Assembly (NCBI GenBank): GCA_018716005.1
Contig: DVKN01000275.1
Span: forward strand, 1 to 15,499
Source of the DNA: Candidatus Scatomorpha stercoravium
GTDB taxonomy: Bacteria > Bacillota > Clostridia > Oscillospirales > Oscillospiraceae
Reading direction: 5' to 3'
DNA length: 15,499 nt
The position numbers and the translations under genes were made by a program. Shown piece by piece: positions 1 to 6,950 of this stretch; positions within the stretch are counted from its first letter, which is position 1; every line of letters begins with the position of its first letter. Under the pieces are notes generated by a model, which saw only the letters and a program-made list of their open reading frames with translations, was not told where the DNA came from and ran no database searches.

Positions 1-884
1 TCGCGCTCGTCGTGGCCGCCGCCGAGGCCGCTGCCGCGCTGGCGTCCGACGGCGTCTATCTCGTCGATGAAGATTATGGCCGGGGCCACCTTCTTCGCCT
101 GGTCGAAGAGGTCGCGCACTCGGGAAGCGCCGACGCCGACGTAGAGCTCGACGAAGTCGCTGCCGGAAATGGAGAGGAACTGCACGCCCGCCTCGCCGGC
201 GACAGCCCTTGCGAGCAGGGTCTTGCCCGTGCCCGGAGGGCCGACGAGCAGCACGCCCTTGGGTATGCGCGCGCCCATGTCGGTGTAGGCCCTGGGGTTC
301 TTGAGGAAGTTCACGACCTCCTCGAGCTCGGCCTTCTCCTCCTCGCAGCCGGCCACGTCCTTGAAGGTGACCTTCTTCTGGTTCTCGCTGCCGAGGCGCG
401 TGCGGGCCTTGCCGAAGCGTCCGACGCCGGGCGCACCGCCGCCGCTGCCGCCCCCGGCCTTGCTCATCATGTAGTACCAGAGCGCGAAGAAGCCGAAGAT
501 AATGAGCAGGTAGGGTATCATGCTCAGCCACCACGGCGCGACGAAGCCCTCGTCGTAGTCGTAGTCCTCGATGATGCCCGCCTCATGCTGCTCGTCTATG
601 AGCGCGCCGAGCTGGCTTATGAAGAGGCCGACGTCGTAGAGGTCATAGCTGACGGTCTTGGGCGTGCCGTCCGCCGCCTCCTCGCGCAGCTCGAGCAGGA
701 GGGTGGAGCCCTCTATGCGGAAGCTCTTTACCTCCTCGCCGCGGAACATATCCACGATGTCCGAGTAGTAGAGCTGCTCCGCCGGCTGCGACGGCGTAAG
801 CATGGTATAGATAACGGCCAGGAGTATGACCATGATAAGGACATAAAAGCCAACGTCTCTGGCCCTGTTGCGCTGTGGTTTCAA
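1..884 (-). CDS. ftsH: ATP-dependent zinc metalloprotease FtsH, 3' part cut off by window edge
   Basis: Membrane-anchored AAA+ protease that degrades misfolded or regulatory membrane and cytoplasmic proteins. About 294 codons are present. A transmembrane segment lies near residues 12-28, then an extracytoplasmic stretch, a second membrane segment near residues 130-150, a Gly-rich linker and the AAA domain. Walker A GPPGTGKT is at about 215-222 and Walker B IIFIDEID ends at about 277, followed by the GRQRG loop. The second region of homology and the HEXXH zinc site lie beyond position 1. I chose TTG at 884-882: SD-like AAGGAAG precedes it by about 10 nt, the other upstream start (GTG) meets a stop at once, and the first in-frame ATG would cut into the first membrane helix. 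It lies 33 nt after hpt in the same direction, the usual Firmicutes pairing. The identification is very secure; the start is less so. Confidence 0.95.
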   Translation of the reverse strand, partial: MKPQRNRARDVGFYVLIMVILLAVIYTMLTPSQPAEQLYYSDIVDMFRGEEVKSFRIEGSTLLLELREEAADGTPKTVSYDLYDVGLFISQLGALIDEQHEAGIIEDYDYDEGFVAPWWLSMIPYLLIIFGFFALWYYMMSKAGGGSGGGAPGVGRFGKARTRLGSENQKKVTFKDVAGCEEEKAELEEVVNFLKNPRAYTDMGARIPKGVLLVGPPGTGKTLLARAVAGEAGVQFLSISGSDFVELYVGVGASRVRDLFDQAKKVAPAIIFIDEIDAVGRQRGSGLGGGHDER

Positions 885-917
885 AAAAACTTCACTTCCT
901 TAAAAAGGGATGGGTGC

Positions 918-1457
918 TTACTTGCTGTATACCTCGCTCTTGAGCACGCCGATGTAGGGGAGGTTGCGGTATTCCTCGGCGTAGTCGAGGCCGTAACCCA
1001 CGACGAAGGCGTCCTCGACCTCGAAGCCGGCGTAGTCCGCCTTTATGTCCGCGCGGCGGCGGGCGGGCTTATCGAGGAGGGTGACTATGCTTATGCTCGC
1101 CGGGTTGCGCACGCCTAGGTATTTCTTGAGGTAGGCGAGGGTCACGCCGCTGTCGAGTATGTCCTCGACTATTATGACGTGGCGGCCGGCGATGTCGCGG
1201 CTGAGGTCCTTGGTTATCTTGACCGCGCCCGTGGTCACGGTGCCGTCGCCGTAGCTGGAGACGGCCATGAAGTCCATCGTGCAGTAGACGTCCACGCTCC
1301 TGAGCAGGTCCGCCATGAAGACGAAGCAGCCCTTGAGCACGCCCACGAAGAGCGGGTTCTTGTCCTTATAGTCGCGGGTGAGCTCCGCGCCGAGCTCGGC
1401 GATGCGGTTTCTTATCTGCTCCTCGCTGAAAAGTATTCTCTCTATATCCTGCGTCAT
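918..1457 (-). CDS. hpt: Hypoxanthine phosphoribosyltransferase
   Basis: Purine salvage enzyme that converts hypoxanthine or guanine plus PRPP to IMP or GMP in the cytoplasm. The protein has 179 aa, the normal length for bacterial HPRT. The PRPP-binding signature is intact at residues 94-106 (VIIVEDILDSGVT), as is the flexible-loop SSYGDGT near 67-73. The C-terminal base-binding region has FVVGYGLDYAEEYRNLPYIG. The ATG start follows a GAGGGG ribosome binding site that lies inside the last codons of tilS, whose stop is only 5 nt upstream, so the two are probably translationally coupled. The tilS-hpt-ftsH order is conserved in Firmicutes. Nothing is odd. Confidence 0.95.
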   Translation of the reverse strand: MTQDIERILFSEEQIRNRIAELGAELTRDYKDKNPLFVGVLKGCFVFMADLLRSVDVYCTMDFMAVSSYGDGTVTTGAVKITKDLSRDIAGRHVIIVEDILDSGVTLAYLKKYLGVRNPASISIVTLLDKPARRRADIKADYAGFEVEDAFVVGYGLDYAEEYRNLPYIGVLKSEVYSK

Positions 1458-1462
1458 TCTCT

Positions 1463-2776
1463 TTACCCCTCTTTATATTTTACCGCCTCGAAGCGGAGTA
1501 CGGCGCATTTTTCGCCCGGAGCGGGCAGGGTCCCCTCTGCCTGGCCGCAGCCGTATACGGCGAGCAGGCGCTTACCGTCGCGGAGCACGGGCACGAGGCC
1601 GCGCTCATGGGCCGGGACGCCCTTTTCGTACAGGAGGTCCTTCACGCTCTTCGTGCAGCCGCGCCCCCTGACGCGGAGCGAGTCGCCCGGCCTCCTCGCG
1701 GTACAGCATATCGTACCACAGATATTCGCATATTGGAAGGCAAAAGTGTTTAATGAAGTGTGAATTTCGCGCGCGTCCCCGATTATTTCCGCGCGCAGCA
1801 CGAGCCCGGCCTCGGGTATGGCCGTCTCGCCGGGGATATTCACCGCCCTCTCCGGCAGCTCGCCGGGGGCGTCATGGCTGAGGAAGAGCTTCCCGCCGCC
1901 GGCCCGGAAGCGCCCGCCCGGGACGTCCGCCTCCCCATGTCCCGCCCGGGCGAGGCGCAGCACCGCCTCGACATGGCGCTGCGAGAGCGCCGCGGGGGCC
2001 ATCATGCGCACCGCGCGGGAGGCTATGCTCGCGCTTTCCCCCGCGAGCGCGGCGCAGTCCACGCGGCCGTCCGGGTATTTTTCAAGGAAGGCCTCCGCGA
2101 GGGAGCCCAGGTATGCGTCGTCCTCGCGCAGCAGCGCGCCCGCCCGGGCGGCGGCCTCGGCGAAGCGTGGGTTTATCTCCCGCAGCACGGGCATACAGAG
2201 CTTGCGAATCCGGTTGCGGGTATAGTCCGTGCACTCGTTCGTGCTGTCCTCGACGTGCTCGAGGCCGTTTTCGGCGAGGTAGGCCTCTATCTCCGCGCGC
2301 GTCGCGCCGAGCATGGGCCGCAGTATCCGCCCGCGCCGGGGAGGTATCCCGGCGAGGCCCCGGGGCCCGGAGCCGCGGACGAGGGCCATGAGCATCGTCT
2401 CCGCGTTGTCGTCGGCGTTGTGCGCCGTGAGGATGTATCCGCAGCCGAGCTCGTCCGCGGCCTCCTCGAGGAAGGCGTAGCGCAGCTCCCGGGCGGCCTC
2501 CTCGGTGCCCATGCCGTGTTCGCGGGCGTAGGCGGCGACGTCCCCGCGGCCCACGCGCAGCTCCACGCCGAGCGAGGCGCACAGCGAACGCACGAAGCGC
2601 TCGTCGCGGTCGGATTCTCCGCCGCGCAGGCAGTGGTTGTAGTGCGCGGCGCAGACCGTGGTATCGCCGCCGCGCGCAAGGCGCAGGCAGCTGTGCAGGA
2701 GGCACACGCTGTCGGCCCCGCCGGATACGGCGCAGAGCACCCGCCCGGAGGGCAGGGGGAAGTCCGGCGCGCTCAT
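1463..2776 (-). CDS. tilS: tRNA(Ile)-lysidine synthase
   Basis: Modifies C34 of the CAU-anticodon tRNA(Ile) to lysidine using ATP and lysine, so that the tRNA reads AUA. The PP-loop motif SGGADS is at residues 18-23. HYNHCLRG and the TAHNADDNAETMLM region follow, then a C-terminal substrate-binding domain with the family's RRPGD sequence near residue 360. At 437 aa it is a normal two-domain length, with a short N-terminus before the PP-loop. The ATG overlaps the dnaB stop as ATGA, so it is coupled to dnaB. Ile AUA codons are frequent in neighbouring genes (for example in the lipoproteins and the aminotransferase), which fits a need for this enzyme. The stretch at about 1700-1760 is more AT-rich than the rest but keeps the frame and the family motifs. 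Confidence 0.93.
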   Translation of the reverse strand: MSAPDFPLPSGRVLCAVSGGADSVCLLHSCLRLARGGDTTVCAAHYNHCLRGGESDRDERFVRSLCASLGVELRVGRGDVAAYAREHGMGTEEAARELRYAFLEEAADELGCGYILTAHNADDNAETMLMALVRGSGPRGLAGIPPRRGRILRPMLGATRAEIEAYLAENGLEHVEDSTNECTDYTRNRIRKLCMPVLREINPRFAEAAARAGALLREDDAYLGSLAEAFLEKYPDGRVDCAALAGESASIASRAVRMMAPAALSQRHVEAVLRLARAGHGEADVPGGRFRAGGGKLFLSHDAPGELPERAVNIPGETAIPEAGLVLRAEIIGDAREIHTSLNTFAFQYANICGTICCTARRPGDSLRVRGRGCTKSVKDLLYEKGVPAHERGLVPVLRDGKRLLAVYGCGQAEGTLPAPGEKCAVLRFEAVKYKEG

Positions 2777-4116
2777 TCGTCCTCGTGCCTCTTGTCGAGC
2801 GGGAGGAAGCTCGTGTACTCGGGCAGCCAGCTGAGGTATATCTTGCCCGTCTCGCCGCGCCGGTTCTTGAGGATTATGAGCTCCACCTCGTTGGGGTTCT
2901 CGTACTCGGGGTTGTAATAGCCCTCGCGGTGGAGGGCGACGACGACGTCGGCGTCCTGCTCAATCGCGCCCGACTCGCGCAGGTCACTCAGCTGCGGGCG
3001 CTTATCCTGGCGCTGGGTGTTCGCGCGGGAGAGCTGGCTCAGGCAGAGGACGGGGACGTTCAGCTCCTTCGCCATTATCTTCATCATGCGGCTGATGTCG
3101 CTCACGGCCTGGGTGCGGCTCTCGTTCGACCAGGAGTTGCCGCTGCCGGCGCTCTGCATGAGCTGGAGGTAGTCTATTACGACGAGGCCGAGGTTCTTAA
3201 GCCGCCGGCACTGGGCGTTCATGTCCGCCACGGTGAGGGAGGGGTTATCGTCTATGCGTATGTCGGTCGCGGATATGGCGCTGGAGGCCGCGGCCACGCG
3301 GCGCCACTCCTCCTCGCTGAGGCGGCCGGTCTGCATCTTCTTGCCGTCCACGCGGCCCTCGCTGCTCAGAAGGCGCAGCACCAGCTGCTCGCGGCTCATC
3401 TCGAGGGAGAATATCGCGACGGTCTTCCCGCTGTGCTTGCCCGCCTCGAGGGCTATGTTGAGGGCGATGGAGGTCTTGCCCATGCCGGGGCGCGCGGCCA
3501 CGAGCGCGAAGTCGCCGCCGTTGAGGCCCAGGATGGCCCGGTCGAGGTCGGCGAGGCCCGTAGACAGGCCGGGTATGGCGCTGTCGCTCGCCGCGGCCTC
3601 GCCTATGGCGTCGAATACGCGCTGGACTACCCCCGCCACGGGCGTGAGCCCGCCGGTGTCCCTGTCGCGGCTGAGGGCGTAAATCTTCCGCTCGGCGGCC
3701 TCGAGCATCTCGTCCGCCTGGCCGGAGCCCTCGTAGACCATGTTCGTGACCTCCTCGCCGACCTTCGCGAGGGCGCGCAGCAGCGCGCGGTCACGCACTA
3801 TGGCCGCGTATTCGAGGACGTTTGCCGAGGTCGGCGTTATCTCCATGAGCTCGAGCAGGTACTGCTGGGTATTTTCCTTCCAGACGCCGCGCACCTTCAT
3901 CTGGTTGAGCACGGTGACCGGGTCTATGGTCTGCCCGAAGGAGAACATGGAGTATATGGTGTCGAATATGTCCCGGTTGGCCTGGACGTAGAAGTCCTCG
4001 GCCCGCACCCGGCCTATGACGTCGGCCGTGCAGCGCGGGTCTATCAGCATGGAGCCGAGCACCGCCTGCTCCGCTTCGGCGGAGTACGGCGCCCGGCGGC
4101 CGAGCAGCTCCTCCAT
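2773..4116 (-). CDS. dnaB: Replicative DNA helicase DnaB (DnaC in Bacillus)
   Basis: Hexameric 5'-3' replication fork helicase. The 447-aa length is typical. The N-terminal domain (about 10-110) opens with PYSAEAEQAVLGSML, followed by a linker and the RecA-like domain from about 183. Walker A ARPGMGKT is at 208-215, SLEMS at 237-241, and Walker B VVIDYLQLM at 312-320. The DLRESGAIEQDAD block is at 378-390 and an arginine-rich C-terminal motif (LKNRRGETG) is present. No intein is inserted at the usual sites. The start lies 3 nt after the rplI stop with only a weak SD, suggesting coupling to rplI. The stop overlaps the tilS start by 4 nt. The rplI-dnaB order is the classic Firmicutes arrangement. 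Confidence 0.96.
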   Translation of the reverse strand: MEELLGRRAPYSAEAEQAVLGSMLIDPRCTADVIGRVRAEDFYVQANRDIFDTIYSMFSFGQTIDPVTVLNQMKVRGVWKENTQQYLLELMEITPTSANVLEYAAIVRDRALLRALAKVGEEVTNMVYEGSGQADEMLEAAERKIYALSRDRDTGGLTPVAGVVQRVFDAIGEAAASDSAIPGLSTGLADLDRAILGLNGGDFALVAARPGMGKTSIALNIALEAGKHSGKTVAIFSLEMSREQLVLRLLSSEGRVDGKKMQTGRLSEEEWRRVAAASSAISATDIRIDDNPSLTVADMNAQCRRLKNLGLVVIDYLQLMQSAGSGNSWSNESRTQAVSDISRMMKIMAKELNVPVLCLSQLSRANTQRQDKRPQLSDLRESGAIEQDADVVVALHREGYYNPEYENPNEVELIILKNRRGETGKIYLSWLPEYTSFLPLDKRHEDE

Positions 4117-4119
4117 GGC

Positions 4120-4569
4120 TTACTTCTTCTCGGTGACGAGGACGGTTATCTTCCCGCTGACCTCGTAGCCGAGCTTGCACTTCACCTCGAAGGAGCCGAA
4201 GCCCTTTATGGGCTCGGACTGGACTATCTTGTTCTTCTCTATCTCTATGCCGTGCTGGGCCTTGAGCGCGTCGGAGATTTCCTGGCTCGTAATGGCGCCG
4301 AAGAGCCTGCCGCCCTGGCCGGCGCGGGCGCTAATCTGCACCATGACGCCCTCGAGCTTCTTCGCGTTCGCCTCGGCCTCGGCCTTCTCGCGCTCCATCT
4401 GGGCCTTCTTCGCCTTCTCCTTGAGCTTGAAGGCGTTGAGCATATCGGGCGTGGCCTCGCTCGCGAGCTTCCTCGGCAGCAGGTAATTGCGCGCGTAGCC
4501 GTCGGAGACCTCCTTGAGCTCGCCCTTTTTGCCCTGCCCGCGCACGTCCTGGTTGAAGATTACTTTCAT
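4120..4569 (-). CDS. rplI: 50S ribosomal protein bL9
   Basis: Large-subunit ribosomal protein that binds 23S rRNA domain V near the L1 stalk base. It has 149 aa, the standard length. The N-terminal rRNA-binding domain carries the L9 signature GYARNYLLP (residues 24-32). A long charged, Lys/Glu/Ala-rich central helix covers about 48-75, and the C-terminal domain carries LFGAITSQEI. The ATG start is preceded by GAAAGGA about 9 nt upstream. It sits directly before dnaB and after a structured gap that separates it from gdpP, so it may have extra expression control of its own, as expected for a ribosomal protein. No anomaly in the protein. Confidence 0.96.
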   Translation of the reverse strand: MKVIFNQDVRGQGKKGELKEVSDGYARNYLLPRKLASEATPDMLNAFKLKEKAKKAQMEREKAEAEANAKKLEGVMVQISARAGQGGRLFGAITSQEISDALKAQHGIEIEKNKIVQSEPIKGFGSFEVKCKLGYEVSGKITVLVTEKK

Positions 4570-4807
4570 ATATTCTCGTCCTTTCTCACTTTTCTAAAAG
4601 CTTCGCAGAAATTTGCCGCGCAGCGGCAAATAAATTGAAATCATTTTTTCCGGCGGCGTGTACGTCGGAAAAAATACCTCTTGCGCCGCAAGTGTGTTCG
4701 CGCCCTTGGGCGCGGACGCGCGCAGCGGCGCAGCAAGTCTCCATTGCCCGTAAGGGCAGGGGACCTCTTTGCCCCAAAAGGCCGTCGAGGCCTTTTGGGG
4801 CAGATAA
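4570..4807. repeat. Hairpin-rich intergenic region between gdpP and rplI
   Basis: This 238-bp gap holds no convincing gene but at least five inverted repeats. 4611-4619/4623-4631 has a 9-bp stem (ATTTGCCGC) with a GCA loop. 4643-4652/4666-4675 has a 10-bp stem (ATTTTTTCCG). 4683-4689/4725-4731 has a GCGCCGC stem that encloses an inner CGCGCC/GGCGCG hairpin at 4699-4714. 4745-4749/4754-4758 is a small TGCCC stem with a GTAA loop. 4770-4783/4789-4802 has a 14-bp stem. Both flanking genes run on the minus strand, so all of it is probably transcribed in the gdpP-to-rplI direction. The stems differ in sequence, which looks more like several palindromic units or one folded RNA than a simple terminator. 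Function is unknown. Confidence 0.75.
4770..4802 (-). terminator. 14-bp perfect hairpin just after gdpP; terminator-like without a U-tract
   Basis: TGCCCCAAAAGGCC pairs perfectly with GGCCTTTTGGGGCA around a 5-nt loop, starting 5 nt beyond the gdpP stop. No run of T follows in the minus direction (AAAGAGG comes next), so it is not a canonical intrinsic terminator. It may instead stabilise or process the gdpP mRNA, or attenuate transcription into rplI. Confidence 0.45.
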
Positions 4808-6814
4808 TCAGCCGTCTAAGTATTCGTCTATCGCGGCGAAGAGCGCGTTCACGGCGTCCCTGAGCGTCGTATCGGAAATCTGGCAGGCCGCGGCGGAGCG
4901 GTTGCCGCCGCCGCCGAGCTTCTCCATGATGACCTGCACGTTGATGTCGCCTATGCTCCTCGCGGAGATGTTCGCGCCGCCGTCGGCCGTGGGGCTCACG
5001 ACGAAGCTAACCTCCACGCCGGAGATATTGAGCAGCTCGTCCGCCGCCTGGGCGATTATGACGCGGTCCTGCGGCTCCTCGGGGGCGGCGACGGCGATGT
5101 TCCCGCGGTAGAGCTGGGCGTTCTGAAGTATGCGGTAGCGCGCGACGGTGTCGGCCATGTCGTTCTGCAGGAGCTTCTTGACCTCTACGGTGTCGGCCCC
5201 GCAGCGGCGCAGGAAGGCGGCGGCCTCGAAGGTGCGCTCGCCCGTGCGTATGGCGAAGTTCTTCGTGTCGAGCACTATGCCGGCGAGCATGGCCTCGGCC
5301 TCGCAGCGGAGGATGTCCTCGCTCTCGCAGACCTCCTGCAATACCTCGCTCAGGAGCTCGCAGACGCTCGAGGCGTAGGGCTCGTAGAAGGTGAGCGCGG
5401 CGTTCTGGATATAGGTCGCGGCCCGGCGGTGGTGGTCTATGACGGCCACGCGGTTCATGGCGGCGAGGAAATTGGGGTCCTCGACCTGCTCGGGCCGGTT
5501 CGTGTCCACGACGACGAGGAGGCTGCGCCCGTCGGCCGAGAGCATGGCCTCCTGGGGCGTTATGAAGGCGTTCTTATACTCGGGCTCGGCCTTCAGGCGC
5601 TCTATGAGCAGCTTGCCCGCGTTCTTCTCCGGGTCTATGACTATCTTGCATATCTTGCCCTTCTTGCGGGCTATGCAGCAGACGGCGGCGTCCGCGCCCA
5701 CGGCGTCGAGGTCGGCGTACTTGTGGCCCATGACGAAGACGCGCGAGGAATCCGCCACCAGCTCGGCGAGGGCGTTCGCCATGACGCGGCTCTTGACCTT
5801 TGTGCGCGTCTCGACCTCGCTGCCGCGCCCGCCGAAGAACTCGAAGGAGAAGCGGTTCTTTATAACCGCCTGGTCGCCGCCGCGGGTGAGGGCCATCTCC
5901 GCCGCGAGGGAGGCGAACTGCCAGTTCTCGCCGAAGCCCTCGCCGTCGCGGCCTATGCCGAGGGAGAGCGTCGCGTGTATGCCCGAGGGGCTCGTGACCG
6001 TGTGCGCGCGCTCGAGTATGGCGAACTTGTCCTCGCGCATCTGCTGCAAATGCCGCTCCTCGAAGATGATGATGTACCTGTCGCGGTCGTAGCGGCGGAC
6101 TATGGCGTCGCGGCTTTCGCCGTACTGGTTGATGATGTCCTCGACGGCGTCGCGCAGGTCGTTCTTCACGCGGTCGGGCTGGCCGCGCACGAGCTCGTCG
6201 TAGTTGTCTATGAGCAGCAGCGCGACGACGGGGCGGCTCTCCTCGTACTTTATGCGCACGTCGTCGTACTCCGTGACGTCGACCCAGTAGGCTATGCCCA
6301 TGAAGCCGTGGCCCGCGCCCTCGTCGTTCTCGCCGGGGCGGATGATGTTGCCGTGTATCTGGTACTTGCGCCCGTTTATGGAGAGGAGGCCGGGGCTCTG
6401 GGTCTTGCCCTCGAGGAGCCACTTGGCGGAGAACTCGGGCACCAGCGTGTCTAGCCTCGCCTCGAAGCGCGAGCCGGAGACGCCGCACATATTGAAGAAT
6501 ATCTGGTTCGCCCAGATGACGCGCAGGTCGTTGAGCGAGAAGACGGCCATGGGCAGCGGGAAGTTCAGCAGGGTGTTGTTCTTCGCCGTGTCCGCGTCGT
6601 AGGTGACCGACTCGATGTACTCCATGAGCTCGCGCCGCCGCCTGCGCGCGACGAAGAGCGAGTTTATTATGAGCAGCAGCAGCACGACGCCCTCAGCCGC
6701 CGCGAGGACGTACTGACCGAAGAAGATCGACGCCGCCGCGAAGGCCACGAGGACGAATATATAGAGCCGCCCGCTGGGTTCGGTCAGCCTCTGGAATTTC
6801 TTATTCAACCACAC
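4808..6814 (-). CDS. gdpP: GdpP-type cyclic-di-AMP phosphodiesterase (DHH/DHHA1)
   Basis: Membrane-bound enzyme that hydrolyses c-di-AMP to pApA, controlling cell-wall and potassium homeostasis. The 668-aa layout matches GdpP: two N-terminal membrane helices (about 17-56), a PAS-like domain (about 80-165), a degenerate GGDEF domain (about 190-320, no GGDEF motif), a DHH domain and a C-terminal DHHA1 domain. DHH motifs: GHKYADLDAVGA at 363-374, VVVDTN around D437, and IDHH with D460-H461-H462. The DHHA1 glycine motif reads GGGGN at 634-638, where GGGGH is usual. The start is uncertain. GTG at 6814 lies only 3 nt after AAGGAG; TTG at 6808 lies 9 nt after it and gives MNKKFQRL, so the true start may be 6808. 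It is the first gene of the minus-strand operon. Confidence 0.93.
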   Translation of the reverse strand: MWLNKKFQRLTEPSGRLYIFVLVAFAAASIFFGQYVLAAAEGVVLLLLIINSLFVARRRRRELMEYIESVTYDADTAKNNTLLNFPLPMAVFSLNDLRVIWANQIFFNMCGVSGSRFEARLDTLVPEFSAKWLLEGKTQSPGLLSINGRKYQIHGNIIRPGENDEGAGHGFMGIAYWVDVTEYDDVRIKYEESRPVVALLLIDNYDELVRGQPDRVKNDLRDAVEDIINQYGESRDAIVRRYDRDRYIIIFEERHLQQMREDKFAILERAHTVTSPSGIHATLSLGIGRDGEGFGENWQFASLAAEMALTRGGDQAVIKNRFSFEFFGGRGSEVETRTKVKSRVMANALAELVADSSRVFVMGHKYADLDAVGADAAVCCIARKKGKICKIVIDPEKNAGKLLIERLKAEPEYKNAFITPQEAMLSADGRSLLVVVDTNRPEQVEDPNFLAAMNRVAVIDHHRRAATYIQNAALTFYEPYASSVCELLSEVLQEVCESEDILRCEAEAMLAGIVLDTKNFAIRTGERTFEAAAFLRRCGADTVEVKKLLQNDMADTVARYRILQNAQLYRGNIAVAAPEEPQDRVIIAQAADELLNISGVEVSFVVSPTADGGANISARSIGDINVQVIMEKLGGGGNRSAAACQISDTTLRDAVNALFAAIDEYLDG

Positions 6815-6885
6815 CAGCTCCTTGTCCGCTCCGGAATCCCGGGCGGCGCAACCGGCCGCAATCGGCCATTATGACGTAGTAAATT

Positions 6886-6914
6886 ATTATAGCAAATGTG
6901 GCGCAACTTTACAA
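6886..6914 (-). promoter_or_regulatory. Sigma-A promoter for gdpP with extended -10
   Basis: On the minus strand TTGTAA (6914-6909) and TATAAT (6891-6886) are exactly 17 nt apart, and TGC precedes the -10, giving an extended -10. Transcription would start near 6879, about 65 nt before gdpP. It sits back to back with the TATAAT box of the divergent gene. Confidence 0.75.
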
Positions 6915-6915
6915 C

Positions 6916-6921
6916 TATAAT
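6916..6921 (+). promoter_or_regulatory. -10 box of the nucleotidyltransferase promoter
   Basis: A perfect TATAAT lies 30 nt before the ATG at 6951, so transcription would start near 6928 with a short leader. The sequence 16-18 nt upstream is a poor match to TTGACA, so the promoter may be weak or activator-dependent. The divergent gdpP promoter lies immediately to the left, and its -35 box (6909-6914) almost touches this -10 box. Confidence 0.5.
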
Positions 6922-6950
6922 TCGCGCGCGTGCGTGGGATACTTGAAAAC

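Noticed and set aside
12..1118. A 368-codon plus-strand open frame opposite ftsH and hpt
   Set aside because: The minus strand encodes clear FtsH and Hpt motifs. The plus-strand product is low-complexity and has no recognisable domain.
1760..2917. A 385-codon plus-strand open frame opposite tilS
   Set aside because: TilS on the other strand has its PP-loop and C-terminal motifs; the plus-strand product is compositionally a shadow.
2785..4638. A 617-codon plus-strand open frame opposite dnaB and rplI
   Set aside because: It is the antisense of two fully supported genes in GC-rich DNA, where long antisense frames are common. Its Leu/Val/Ala/Arg/Glu-rich composition resembles no protein family.
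4586..4777. A 63-codon minus-strand frame in the gdpP-rplI gap
   Set aside because: It begins with TTG inside a hairpin stem, has no ribosome binding site, and its codons are simply the palindromes. I treat the region as structured non-coding DNA.
5429..6454. A 341-codon plus-strand open frame opposite gdpP
   Set aside because: Antisense shadow of the PAS/GGDEF/DHH coding sequence; no ribosome binding site or family signal.
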